From positions 1-37,321 of the forward strand of contig SVHC01000029.1 in NCBI GenBank assembly GCA_015056055.1: 37,321 nucleotides of DNA. The letters are read 5' to 3'. Position numbers and translations under genes: made by a program. Position 1 is the first letter of the stretch; every line of letters starts with the position of its first letter. The stretch comes from Clostridiales bacterium (GTDB lineage: Bacteria > Bacillota > Clostridia > Christensenellales > Aristaeellaceae). Shown piece by piece: positions 17,642-24,628 of this stretch. Under the pieces are notes generated by a model, which worked only from the letters and a program-made list of their open reading frames with translations, had not been told where the DNA came from and made no database searches.

Positions 17642-18301
17642 ATGAACGATATCAAGGCAACCGTGGCACGCAATATCGCTTCGCTCCGCCTGGCGCACGG
17701 AATGACGCAAAGCGAGCTTGCCGAAAAACTGAATTATTCTGACAAGGCTATTTCCAAATGGGAACGCGCCGAATCCATGCCCGATATTTCCGTGCTGGTA
17801 AAAATCGCAGAAATTTTTGGCATTTCCCTGGATGCGCTTGTGCTCGGCGCAGCTTCCGAAAAGCCGGAAGAAACACCCGCAGAGCCGGAAACCGCATCTG
17901 AGGAAATCGCAGCGGAAGAACCTGTTCCCGCCCCTGTTCCTTCCCCGTACGCAAAGCACAATCACCGTCTTTTCACGCAGATGAGCATTATGCTGGTGTG
18001 GATTGCGGCGCTCGTAACCTTTGTTCTGATTTCTATCCTCGCGCCGGAGGTTCGCCTGCCCAAATACCTTTCGTTTGCATACGCCGTTCCTGCATCCATG
18101 ATCGTGTGGCTGGTCTTTAACAGCATCTGGTTCACCAGACACCGGAATTATCTGATCATCTCGCTTCTGATGTGGTCGCTCCTTCTCGCCCTGTGCCTGA
18201 CGCTCGTTCCGCTTTCTGCCTCCGTATGGCAGCTTCTGCTGTTGGGTCTCCCCGGTCAGGCTATCATCTTCTTCTGGTCAAAACTAAAAAAGCGCAGCTA
18301 G
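17642..18301 (+). CDS. XRE-family HTH regulator with membrane C-terminus
   Basis: A 219-residue protein. Residues about 1-70 form an XRE/Cro helix-turn-helix (IASLRLAHGMTQSELAEKLN, DKAISKWERAESMPDI). A Pro/Glu-rich linker follows (residues about 80-100), then three to four hydrophobic segments (MSIMLVWIAALVTFVLISIL, SFAYAVPASMIVWLVF, YLIISLLMWSLLLALCL, LLLLGLPGQAIIFFW). It should be a DNA-binding protein tethered to the membrane, a common arrangement in Clostridia whose signals are mostly unknown. It stands alone between promoter and terminator; the divergent trmO operon is the nearest possible target besides itself. Confidence 0.85.
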   Translation: MNDIKATVARNIASLRLAHGMTQSELAEKLNYSDKAISKWERAESMPDISVLVKIAEIFGISLDALVLGAASEKPEETPAEPETASEEIAAEEPVPAPVPSPYAKHNHRLFTQMSIMLVWIAALVTFVLISILAPEVRLPKYLSFAYAVPASMIVWLVFNSIWFTRHRNYLIISLLMWSLLLALCLTLVPLSASVWQLLLLGLPGQAIIFFWSKLKKRS

Positions 18302-18302
18302 T

Positions 18303-18339
18303 AAAAAACTCCTTCCGCCAGTCCCGGAAGGAGTTTTTT
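18303..18339 (+). terminator. Intrinsic terminator of the XRE-family gene
   Basis: Stem ACTCCTTCCG / CGGAAGGAGT (18308-18334), extended by A-T pairs and followed by six T. Confidence 0.9.
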
Positions 18340-18342
18340 ATC

Positions 18343-18651
18343 TACGCAAAGCACAGCCGCTATAGCCATTTTTTCAATCCGCAGAATCGGCTTTGCCGGT
18401 TCGAGGAGCATATTTTTTCGTAGGTAAGCCTGCGCACCGAAGAAAAAATTGCTTCCTTGCAGATTTCACGCCCGGAATCTGAAGGATTTCAGTGAAATCT
18501 GGTGAGGGGACGAACGAAGTGCGCGCCCAGTGGGCGAAAACGTGCGGCGAGAGTCCAATGAGCAAGGAAGTACACCAAGTAAAAGCGATGGCGGACGACC
18601 ATTGCGAATTGTGGTCGGCAGTGGCGGGAGAGCTTGCTTTCCCGCCACAAC
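18343..18651 (+). repeat. Dispersed structured repeat, copy 1 (about 309 bp)
   Basis: Non-coding. Shared with the copies at 29614 and 37162. Elements in order: TACGCAAAG entry; ATCCGCAG plus a GC-rich stretch; stem A, a long A/T-rich helix (GGAGCA...TTTTTTCG with CGAAGAAAAAATTGCTTC) capped by GTAGG-TAAG-CCTGC; stem B, a perfect helix CAGATTTCAC/GTGAAATCTG with an inner helix; a middle module GGTGAGGGGACGAACGAAG with hairpin CGCCC-AGT-GGGCG closed by GGAC/GTCC; a helix CGACCA/TGGTCG; and a 3' hairpin GTGGCGGGA/TTTCCCGCCAC. It lies between two convergent genes, right after a terminator. The nature of the element is unknown; it could be a MITE-like element or a structured RNA. Confidence 0.8.
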
Positions 18652-18787
18652 GAAGTTATGTATCCTGCGGCGGCGGTGCTTTCGTAAGGGGATAAACCAT
18701 TCCTGCCGGGGAATGCCGCCGCTATAAAAACCGTCTGCGGTGAGGCGGTAGGACAATTCCGGCGCGGGTGCACCGGTGAGAATGGAT
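18652..18787. other. Intergenic stretch with GC-rich inverted repeats
   Basis: Between repeat copy 1 and the stop of the cysteine-rich gene. It contains a long-range GC-rich inverted repeat (GCGGCGGC with GCCGCCGC) and the weak terminator listed at 18726-18749. No open reading frame is convincing. Confidence 0.5.
18726..18749 (-). terminator. Possible terminator of the cysteine-rich gene
   Basis: Minus strand: a short stem ACCG(C)CT / AG(A)CGGT with one mismatch followed by TTTTTAT, about 40 bases after the stop codon. Weak. Confidence 0.4.
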
Positions 18788-19822
18788 CTACATGTTGGTC
18801 GTCATCGCACTGCCGCAGCGCGGACAGGAGGATGATGCGCCTGCGCAGGTGGTACCGCAGCTGGAGCAGGTTGAACAGGTCGAACTCCGGCAGCCCAGAT
18901 TCGTGATGCAGCCGCTTTGGCAGTTTGTGCAGGAGGACCATGTCGTGCTGCCGTTTGACGCAGTATTCACTGCTGCCGTACCGTTTGCGCATTCACAACC
19001 GCTGATCGTGGTGAACGCTGCCGACTGCTGCGGGAACAGCGGCAGAGAGAAGAATTCATCGCACACATTTTCCGCGAATTCCTCGCAGGGCGGGATTTCG
19101 CAGTAGCCATAGGACGGGATCATCAGCTCCACCTCGGCCAGAATTTTGAGCACGATGGTGACGCAGATGGTGATCTCGAACTGGCAGTTGCCGATGTAAG
19201 TCCCGGATACGCAAATCGCGCTGACAAGGCTTTCCAGAGTAAACGGAACGATGGATTCATCCGGAATCGCCAGAAGCACATCCTTCACAACGGATACCGT
19301 GCCGCGTCCCATCCATTCCTGGCATCGCTGATCGGTGAACAGAATATCAATCGGGATGGATACGGTACCCTTTACGCGCGCGAACTGCGGGCGGTCGCAC
19401 AGGCGGTCAATCGTCAGATTGGAAATGGTGCCGGCAGTGGTCGAGGAGCGGCAGCTTTCAAAGGTCCACTGTCCGCACGGCTGCGGCAGCGGGCAGGTAG
19501 CATTTTCCGCATTTTCGACCGCCTCCTGATACGTAAGCGGTGAAGAACAGCCTCCGCAGCTGCAGTTGCAGGTATTTCCCTGGCATGCGCAATTGCAGGG
19601 GCGCGAGTTGCTCTCAGGGCGGCAGGGCGACGTATTGTTCAGCACGGGAACAATATCCGACACGGTAATCACCACATCGTCCAGCTGCTCCTGCTGCAGG
19701 CAGCTGTCATATACGTTCTTCGTCTGAATACAGATGCGCTGGTTCAGTCCATCAAGCGCATTGGTGCAGATGCAGCCGGGCGAAGACTGTGCATTTGCGT
19801 TTTTGTAGCTATAGAATGACAT
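18788..19822 (-). CDS. Cysteine-rich protein, probably of the spore surface
   Basis: 344 residues from the chosen start, with 35 cysteines (about 10%). The N-terminal part has CICTNALDGLNQRICIQTK and KNVYDSCLQQ; a Cys-dense segment follows (NCACQGNTCNCSCGGC). A cysteine-poor beta-rich core (VKGTVSIPIDILFTD, GRGTVSVVKDVLLAIPDESI, FEITICVTIVLKILAEVELM) comes next, and the C-terminal tail is built of Cys/Ser/Thr repeats (CRSSTCSTCSSCGTTCAG). No signal peptide or membrane segment is seen. This resembles clostridial cysteine-rich coat or exosporium proteins, which cross-link by disulfides; I infer that role and have not proved it. The second ATG is chosen because GGGGG lies 7 bases upstream. Confidence 0.75.
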   Translation of the reverse strand: MSFYSYKNANAQSSPGCICTNALDGLNQRICIQTKNVYDSCLQQEQLDDVVITVSDIVPVLNNTSPCRPESNSRPCNCACQGNTCNCSCGGCSSPLTYQEAVENAENATCPLPQPCGQWTFESCRSSTTAGTISNLTIDRLCDRPQFARVKGTVSIPIDILFTDQRCQEWMGRGTVSVVKDVLLAIPDESIVPFTLESLVSAICVSGTYIGNCQFEITICVTIVLKILAEVELMIPSYGYCEIPPCEEFAENVCDEFFSLPLFPQQSAAFTTISGCECANGTAAVNTASNGSTTWSSCTNCQSGCITNLGCRSSTCSTCSSCGTTCAGASSSCPRCGSAMTTNM

Positions 19823-19909
19823 GTTCATTCCCCCTTGGATGTTTTGCCCCGCGGATTCCGAGCGCCCGAAACCCGCACTGCATCTTATGCCCGGCAGAAA
19901 AAAGGTGAC

Positions 19910-19936
19910 AAAAAACAGGCCCGTGAAACGAGCCTG
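19910..19936 (-). terminator. Intrinsic terminator in the intergenic region
   Basis: Minus strand: CAGGCTC-GTTTCAC-GGGCCTG followed by TTTTTT. The stem needs a G-T pair that works only in RNA of the minus strand, so it acts leftward, about 90 bases before the cysteine-rich gene. Confidence 0.75.
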
Positions 19937-20146
19937 TCAAATCGTTGACAAAGGCGACGATTTGACAGAGCCTGAAAAAGCCTGCAAGGCAAGGAAGCAA
20001 ACTTGCAGTCAAGGGAGCTTACATGGACGTAAGTGACCGCAGCCTGCAAGTCCTGCTGACACAGCAAGAATACCGGCGTATTCCTTCGAATCCGCCGGTC
20101 CGCGCGACGACGCTGCGCGTCCGTCCGCTATTCTTGACACAGCAAG

Positions 20147-20186
20147 AAAAAAATCCTTACGACTCTTTTACTGTTCGTAAGGATTT
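20147..20186 (-). terminator. Intrinsic terminator of trxA
   Basis: A perfect 12-bp stem (AAATCCTTACGA / TCGTAAGGATTT) with seven T on the minus strand, about 75 bases after the trxA stop. T-rich on both sides, so it may work in both directions. Confidence 0.88.
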
Positions 20187-20259
20187 TTGCGTTTGCAGGG
20201 TTTGTCAGAGGTCTGACAGGCTCGTGAAAAGAGCCCGTTTCAAAATTCAAACCTTCTTA

Positions 20260-20586
20260 TCAGAGTACGCCGGCTTCCTTCAGCCAGCCTTCGACCTTTT
20301 CAAGAGGCATATAGCCGAGGGTCTTTGCGACCATTTCGCCGCCCTTGAATACCATAAGGGTGGGGATGCTTGCGACGGAGAACTTCACGGCAAGCTCCAT
20401 CTCTTCATCCACATTGACTTTGCCGACGGTCAATTTGTCCTCATACTTTTCGGCAAGCTCTTCCAGAACGGGCGCGATCATTCTGCACGGACCGCACCAG
20501 GTTGCCCAGAAATCCACAACCACGGGCTTTTCGGAAGCAAGCACCTCGGAAGCAAAATTTTCTTTCGTAACTTTGATTTCAGCCAT
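20260..20586 (-). CDS. trxA: Thioredoxin
   Basis: A 108-residue disulfide reductase of the cytosol with the active site WCGPC in VVVDFWATWCGPCRM, the cis-proline in SIPTLMVFKGG, and the usual length. It starts 2 bases after the stop of the FTR-like gene, and its AGGAGA lies inside that gene's last codons, so the two are co-translated. It probably receives electrons from the FTR-like partner or from a thioredoxin reductase encoded elsewhere. Confidence 0.97.
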   Translation of the reverse strand: MAEIKVTKENFASEVLASEKPVVVDFWATWCGPCRMIAPVLEELAEKYEDKLTVGKVNVDEEMELAVKFSVASIPTLMVFKGGEMVAKTLGYMPLEKVEGWLKEAGVL

Positions 20587-20588
20587 GG

Positions 20589-20807
20589 TTATTCTCCTTC
20601 TTTTTTATAGCTTTTGTAGTACAGGAAGCAGTGGCAGAATCCCTCGAAATTGGGATCTTCGATCTGCTCGCGGAATTCCTTGCAGATGCACTTGGTATCC
20701 TCGGAATTCGTCAGGCGGCAGGGGCAATATCCGCCGCGCTGCTTGAGTCCTTCCTTTACAGCCTTTACGACCTCCGCATCGGGATTCAGGGTGATGACCG
20801 GTTTCAT
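20589..20807 (-). CDS. Ferredoxin:thioredoxin reductase catalytic-subunit-like protein
   Basis: A 72-residue protein with the FTR catalytic (beta) chain pattern: GYCPCRL, then CICKEFREQ, then GFCHC. In the family these CxC motifs bind a 4Fe-4S cluster beside an active-site disulfide, so electrons can pass from reduced ferredoxin to thioredoxin. The plant-type variable subunit is not seen. AAAGGAG 8 bases before the ATG at 20807 decides the start. Directly upstream of trxA in the same transcript. Confidence 0.88.
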   Translation of the reverse strand: MKPVITLNPDAEVVKAVKEGLKQRGGYCPCRLTNSEDTKCICKEFREQIEDPNFEGFCHCFLYYKSYKKEGE

Positions 20808-20863
20808 AATACCGCTCCTTTCAAACCTTCTGTCTATACATACGCCTTGCTGCACCGCTTGTA

Positions 20864-21496
20864 TCAGCGGGCGGCAAAATAATTCCGGCGCGCCTCAAGG
20901 CACAGCGCGGTGATCTTTTCAAAATTGCCTGCGGAGATATCCGCCTTGGAGCAGACCCAGCTGCCGCCTACGGCATAGATAAACGGGGAAGCTGCATAGT
21001 CCGCGATATTTTCGGTATTCACGCCGCCGGTGGGAATAAATTTGATGCCTCCGAAGGGAGCGGAAAGATTCTTCATTCCGTTCAGGCCGCCGTAGATGTT
21101 GGCCGGGAAGTATTTCAGCACGGTAAGCCCGTAGCTCATGGCGGTCATGATCTCGGTGGGCGTTACGCAGCCGGGTGTAACGGAAATACCCTTCTCCACG
21201 CACCAGCCGACGACCTCGGCTGAAAAACCGGGAGACACGATGAATTTCGCGCCCGCATCCACGGCACGCTTGCACTGTTCCAGATTGATCACGGTGCCCG
21301 CTCCGACCACCATATCAGGGCAATTTGCCGCAACGGCGCGGATGGATTCCTCGGCAGCAGCAGTGCGGAACGTGATTTCCATCACGCCGATGCCACCTGC
21401 GAGCAGCGCATTCGCAGTTGCAACCGCATCCTTTGCATCTTCAAGCACGACAACCGGCACAATGCCGGAAGCGGCAATGGATTCCATAACAGTCAT
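20864..21496 (-). CDS. eda: KDPG aldolase (2-dehydro-3-deoxy-6-phosphogluconate aldolase)
   Basis: Cleaves KDPG to pyruvate and glyceraldehyde 3-phosphate, the last step of hexuronate breakdown. The 210-residue class I aldolase has VMEITFRT with the catalytic Glu40 and the substrate-binding Arg, GAGTV, FIVSPGF, TPGCVTPTE and LTVLKYFPA with Schiff-base Lys128. All match the canonical enzyme. AGGAGG lies 8 bases before the ATG at 21496. It is the last gene of uxuA-uxuB-kdgK-eda, 19 bases after kdgK. Confidence 0.95.
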   Translation of the reverse strand: MTVMESIAASGIVPVVVLEDAKDAVATANALLAGGIGVMEITFRTAAAEESIRAVAANCPDMVVGAGTVINLEQCKRAVDAGAKFIVSPGFSAEVVGWCVEKGISVTPGCVTPTEIMTAMSYGLTVLKYFPANIYGGLNGMKNLSAPFGGIKFIPTGGVNTENIADYAASPFIYAVGGSWVCSKADISAGNFEKITALCLEARRNYFAAR

Positions 21497-21515
21497 CGTT
21501 TTGTCCTCCTCAAAA

Positions 21516-22538
21516 TCAGCGCTGTACGCGGCCGGAGCCGTCGCCGCCTGCAAGCTTTTCAACCTCACTTACGGAAACGCGGTTGAAGTCACCCTCCACG
21601 GAATGCTTCAGCGCGGAAGCTGCCACAGCAAACTCGATGGCCTGCTGCGAGGTTTTTCCGTTCAGAAGCGAATAGATCAATCCTGCGCCAAAGCTGTCGC
21701 CGCCGCCTACGCGGTCAACGATATGCAGGTGATATTCCTTGGAGAAGCAGAAGTCCTCTCCGTCATAGAGCATACCCGCCCAGTCGTTATCGCTGGCGGA
21801 AATGGAGGTGCGCAGCGTGATGGCTACCTTTTCGAAACCGAACTTGTCCATAAGCTGCTTTGCCACAGATTTGTACGCTGCATGGTCCAGCTTGCCGCCG
21901 TAAATATCGGTATTCTCAGCCTCAATGCCGAAAACGTCCTTGGCATCCTCCTCGTTGGAGATACATACATCCACATATTGGCACAGGTCGCTCATTGCCT
22001 CGCGTGCCTCGGCTCTGGTCCAGAGCTTGCCGCGATAGTTGAGGTCACAGGAAATTTTGATTCCCTTTGCCTTTGCAGCCTTGCAGGCTTCGCGGCAGAT
22101 TTCCACCAGATTTGCGCCCAGCGCCGGGGTGATTCCGGTGAAATGGAACCAGTCCGCGCCTTCAAAGATGGCGTCCCAGTCGAAATCCTCGTTTTTTGCC
22201 TCCGCAATCGCGGAATGCGCGCGGTCATAAATGCATACGCTGCCGCGCTGGGCAGCACCCTTTTCAAGGAAATAAATACCCACTCTGTCGCCGCCGCGAA
22301 CAATTTTTGACGTATCCACGCCGAAATAGCGCAGGGAATCCACAGCGCCCTGACCAATGGCATGCTTCGGCAGTTTGGTTACATACACGCTGTCCATGCC
22401 GAAATTGGCAAGCGATACGGCAACATTGGCTTCGCCGCCGCCGAAAGTCGCCTGCATCTGATCATTCTGGAAAAAGCGATAATACCCGTTCGGGGCAAGG
22501 CGAAGCATCAGCTCGCCGAAAGTAACGATTTTAGCCAT
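21516..22538 (-). CDS. kdgK: 2-dehydro-3-deoxygluconokinase (PfkB family)
   Basis: Phosphorylates KDG to KDPG with ATP. The 340-residue ribokinase-fold protein has the sugar-binding GGGEANVAVSLA (Asn38), ITPALG, CDLNYRGKLW, NEEDAKDVFG, and the signature VDRVGGGDSFGAG with the catalytic base Asp281. It sits between uxuB and eda, the expected place for this step. It is clearly paralogous to the protein at 33179-34198 (shared DADWFH/GADWFH, YVDVCI-NEEDA and an SGRV C-terminus), but unlike that protein it keeps all catalytic residues. Confidence 0.95.
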   Translation of the reverse strand: MAKIVTFGELMLRLAPNGYYRFFQNDQMQATFGGGEANVAVSLANFGMDSVYVTKLPKHAIGQGAVDSLRYFGVDTSKIVRGGDRVGIYFLEKGAAQRGSVCIYDRAHSAIAEAKNEDFDWDAIFEGADWFHFTGITPALGANLVEICREACKAAKAKGIKISCDLNYRGKLWTRAEAREAMSDLCQYVDVCISNEEDAKDVFGIEAENTDIYGGKLDHAAYKSVAKQLMDKFGFEKVAITLRTSISASDNDWAGMLYDGEDFCFSKEYHLHIVDRVGGGDSFGAGLIYSLLNGKTSQQAIEFAVAASALKHSVEGDFNRVSVSEVEKLAGGDGSGRVQR

Positions 22539-22549
22539 GATAGTTCTCC

Positions 22550-23401
22550 TTATACCCCGGAATAGGCCGAGAAGCCGCCATCCACCGGAATCACAACGCC
22601 GGTGATGAAGCCGGCCGCCTTTTCATTGAGCAGGAACAAAAGTGCGCCTTCCAGTTCCTCCGGCTGACCGAATCGTCCCATGGGCGTTGCGGAGAGAATC
22701 TTGCCGGTGCGTGCCGTCGGGGTACCGTCATCGTTCCAGAGCAGCTTTGCATTCTGCTTGCTGGAGAAAAAGCCCGGAGCAATGCCGTTTACGCGGATGC
22801 CGACCTTGGAAAAATGCACCGCCAGCCACTGGGTAAAGTTCGAAACAGCTGCCTTTGCGCCGGAATAGGCCGGAATCTTGGTCAGAGGCGTATATGCATT
22901 CATGGAGGAAATATTCAGAATGCTGCATCCCTCACGTCCCACCATCTGCGCGGCAAAAATCTGCGTAGGAATCAGTGTGCCGAGGAAGTTCAGATTGAAT
23001 ACGCCGCCGACTGCCTCCTCGTCCAGATCGAAAAAGCTCTTGGTATCCGCATCGATATCGCCCGGCTCGTAGTACTCCTTATCGGTGGTACCGCCGGGAT
23101 TGTTTCCGCCCGCGCCGTTGATGAGAATATCACAGGGGCCGAAATCCTTTTTGATTTCTTCCGCAACCTCGCGGCAGCGTGCCTTATCCAGCACGTTGCA
23201 GGCATATGCCTTTACCACGCCGCCTTCTGCGGTAATCTGGTCAACCACGCTCTGCGCATTTTCCAGCGAACGGCCCAGCATGGCAACCTTTGCGCCCGCG
23301 CGGGCAAGAGCCACACAGAAACGGCTGCACAAAACGCCGCTTGCACCGGTAACAACAGCAACCTTGCCGGTCAGATCGGTATTCAGAATGTTCTTTTCCA
23401 T
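22550..23401 (-). CDS. uxuB: D-mannonate oxidoreductase, SDR type (fructuronate reductase)
   Basis: Interconverts D-fructuronate and D-mannonate with NAD(H). The 283-residue short-chain dehydrogenase has the Rossmann motif VVTGASGVLCSRF (TGxxxGxx), NGAGGNNPGG, the catalytic NISSMNAYTP serine and YSGAKAAV (YxxxK), and PVDGGFSAYSG at the end. It is of the Bacillus UxuB (YjmF) type and is unrelated to the long-chain E. coli UxuB. The start is immediately behind the stop of uxuA, so the two are translationally linked. Confidence 0.92.
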   Translation of the reverse strand: MEKNILNTDLTGKVAVVTGASGVLCSRFCVALARAGAKVAMLGRSLENAQSVVDQITAEGGVVKAYACNVLDKARCREVAEEIKKDFGPCDILINGAGGNNPGGTTDKEYYEPGDIDADTKSFFDLDEEAVGGVFNLNFLGTLIPTQIFAAQMVGREGCSILNISSMNAYTPLTKIPAYSGAKAAVSNFTQWLAVHFSKVGIRVNGIAPGFFSSKQNAKLLWNDDGTPTARTGKILSATPMGRFGQPEELEGALLFLLNEKAAGFITGVVIPVDGGFSAYSGV

Positions 23402-24463
23402 TTATTTTGCCTCCTGCTGCACTTTTTCGCACGCCTCAAAAAGGCCGTTAATGTATGTCGCACCCAATGCGCGGTCAAAAAGACCGTAACCGGGTTTGCC
23501 CGTTTCGCCCCAGATCATTCTGCCGTGGTCAGGGCGCACATAGCCGTCAAATCCGTTTTCCGCCAGTGCGCGAACCACTTCGAACACATCCAGGCTTCCG
23601 CAGGAGGAAAGATGCGCGCGTTCTTCGAACGAGCCATCCTCCATGATCTTGATATTGCGGATGTGCATGAACGCGATGCGGTCCATTTCGGCATACTTGC
23701 GCACCATGGCCGGAATGTCATTCGATGCCGCGCAGCCAAGACTGCCCGTGCACAGGCACAGGGAATTTGCGGGGCTGTCATAGAGTTTCAGGAACCTGTC
23801 CAGATTTTCCTCGCAGGTAATGATACGCGGCAGACCGAAAATCGGATACGGCGGGTCATCCGGATGGATCGCCATGCGAACACCGCACTCCTCCGCCACG
23901 GGAACAACCTTCTTCAGGAACGTTTCCAGATTGCTCCAAAGACCTTCTTCGCCCAGTTCGCCGTAAGCCGTGATCAACTCGCGAACCTCCGCCTGCGTAT
24001 AGCTTGCATCCCAACCGGGCAGATGGATGTCGTCTTTCAGAGGATCCAGCCCGCGCATCTGATCCCAGTACATGACAAGGCTTGTAGAACCGTCTTTGGC
24101 CTTCTTATCCAGCTGCGTGCGCGTCCAGTCAAACACGGGCATAAAATTGTAAGTAACGCATTTTACGCCGTATTTTGCGCATCGGCGCACATTTTCGCAG
24201 TACACTTCCAAAAGCTCGTCCACATTGCCGCGACCCAGCTTGATGTCCTCATGCACCGGGATGGATTCCACCACATCAAACACCAGACCGTGCGCATCGC
24301 ACTGTGCCTTCATCTTTGCAAGGCTTTCCTCGGGCCATACTTCACCCGGCTTTACATCATACACCGCCGAAACGATCGAGCGCATGCCCGGAATCTGCGA
24401 AATATATTCCAGAGATACCGGGTCGCTTTCACCATACCAGCGGAAAGACATCTTCATATTCAT
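23402..24463 (-). CDS. uxuA: Mannonate dehydratase
   Basis: Dehydrates D-mannonate to 2-keto-3-deoxygluconate (Mn/Fe dependent, cytosol). The 353-residue protein matches UxuA throughout: MSFRWYGESDPVSLEYI at the N-terminus, ESIPVHEDIKLG, NFMPVFDWTRT, MAIHPDDPPYPIFGLPRI, CLCTGSLG, FMHIRN, and YVRPDHGRMIWGE with the metal-binding His and Asp. GGAGG is 8 bases before the ATG at 24463. First gene of the uronate operon, with its own promoter and a nearby palindrome that may be the operator. Confidence 0.96.
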   Translation of the reverse strand: MNMKMSFRWYGESDPVSLEYISQIPGMRSIVSAVYDVKPGEVWPEESLAKMKAQCDAHGLVFDVVESIPVHEDIKLGRGNVDELLEVYCENVRRCAKYGVKCVTYNFMPVFDWTRTQLDKKAKDGSTSLVMYWDQMRGLDPLKDDIHLPGWDASYTQAEVRELITAYGELGEEGLWSNLETFLKKVVPVAEECGVRMAIHPDDPPYPIFGLPRIITCEENLDRFLKLYDSPANSLCLCTGSLGCAASNDIPAMVRKYAEMDRIAFMHIRNIKIMEDGSFEERAHLSSCGSLDVFEVVRALAENGFDGYVRPDHGRMIWGETGKPGYGLFDRALGATYINGLFEACEKVQQEAK

Positions 24464-24526
24464 ATTTTCAGCCTCCGTCTGCAGCAGAGCATTTCAATCC
24501 AGTGGCAGCCCATGTGCGCCAGTATT

Positions 24527-24555
24527 ATTATAGAATATTTCCCCGGCAAATTCAA
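24527..24555 (-). promoter_or_regulatory. Sigma-A promoter of the uxuA operon
   Basis: Minus strand: TTGAAT (24550-24555), 17-base spacer, TATAAT (24527-24532). Confidence 0.8.
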
Positions 24556-24559
24556 TTGC

Positions 24560-24576
24560 TTTTGCATATCGCAAAA
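24560..24576. promoter_or_regulatory. Inverted repeat next to the uxuA -35 box (possible regulator site)
   Basis: TTTTGC-ATATC-GCAAAA, a perfect 6+6 palindrome with a five-base centre, 4 bases upstream of the -35 box. The position suits an activator or a repressor of the uronate operon. Which regulator binds is not known; no uronate regulator gene is in the window. Confidence 0.55.
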
Positions 24577-24628
24577 CAGAATGATACCCCTGTTTTTTCC
24601 ATAGACTATACTTAAGGGGGTGTTCTGC

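Larger units (their letters stand above)
19823..20259 (-). other. Highly structured 437-bp intergenic region
   Basis: No convincing reading frame. On the minus strand it holds a chain of helices between trxA and the cysteine-rich gene: GGGCTC-loop-GAGCCT next to trxA, the strong terminator at 20147-20186, TTCTTG/CAAGAA, CCGGCG-ATTC-GAAG-GAAT-CGCCGG, CTTAC/GTAAG, CTGCAAG/CTTGCAG, a perfect 10-bp helix GTCAAATCGT/ACGATTTGAC, then the terminator at 19910-19936. The 12-mer CTTGCTGTGTCA occurs twice. It could be an untranslated leader of the cysteine-rich gene with an attenuator, a separate small RNA, or a repeat element. A CATAAGATG sequence at 19881-19889 is a weak candidate for a sporulation-sigma -10 box. 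Confidence 0.55.

Noticed and set aside
18491-18512. Resemblance of CTGGTGAGGGGACGAACGAAG in the repeat to a hammerhead ribozyme core
   Set aside because: The invariant CTGATGA is not present (CTGGTGA instead), no GAAA plus cleavage triplet is arranged as required, and stem II is not formed.
19881-19889. CATAAGATG (minus strand) as a SigK/SigE -10 box for the cysteine-rich gene
   Set aside because: Partial match only and no convincing -35 element, so it is mentioned but not listed as a promoter.
20023-20610. Plus-strand open frame of 195 codons across the intergenic region and trxA
   Set aside because: It runs antisense through trxA, contains the terminator hairpin, and has no RBS or domain.
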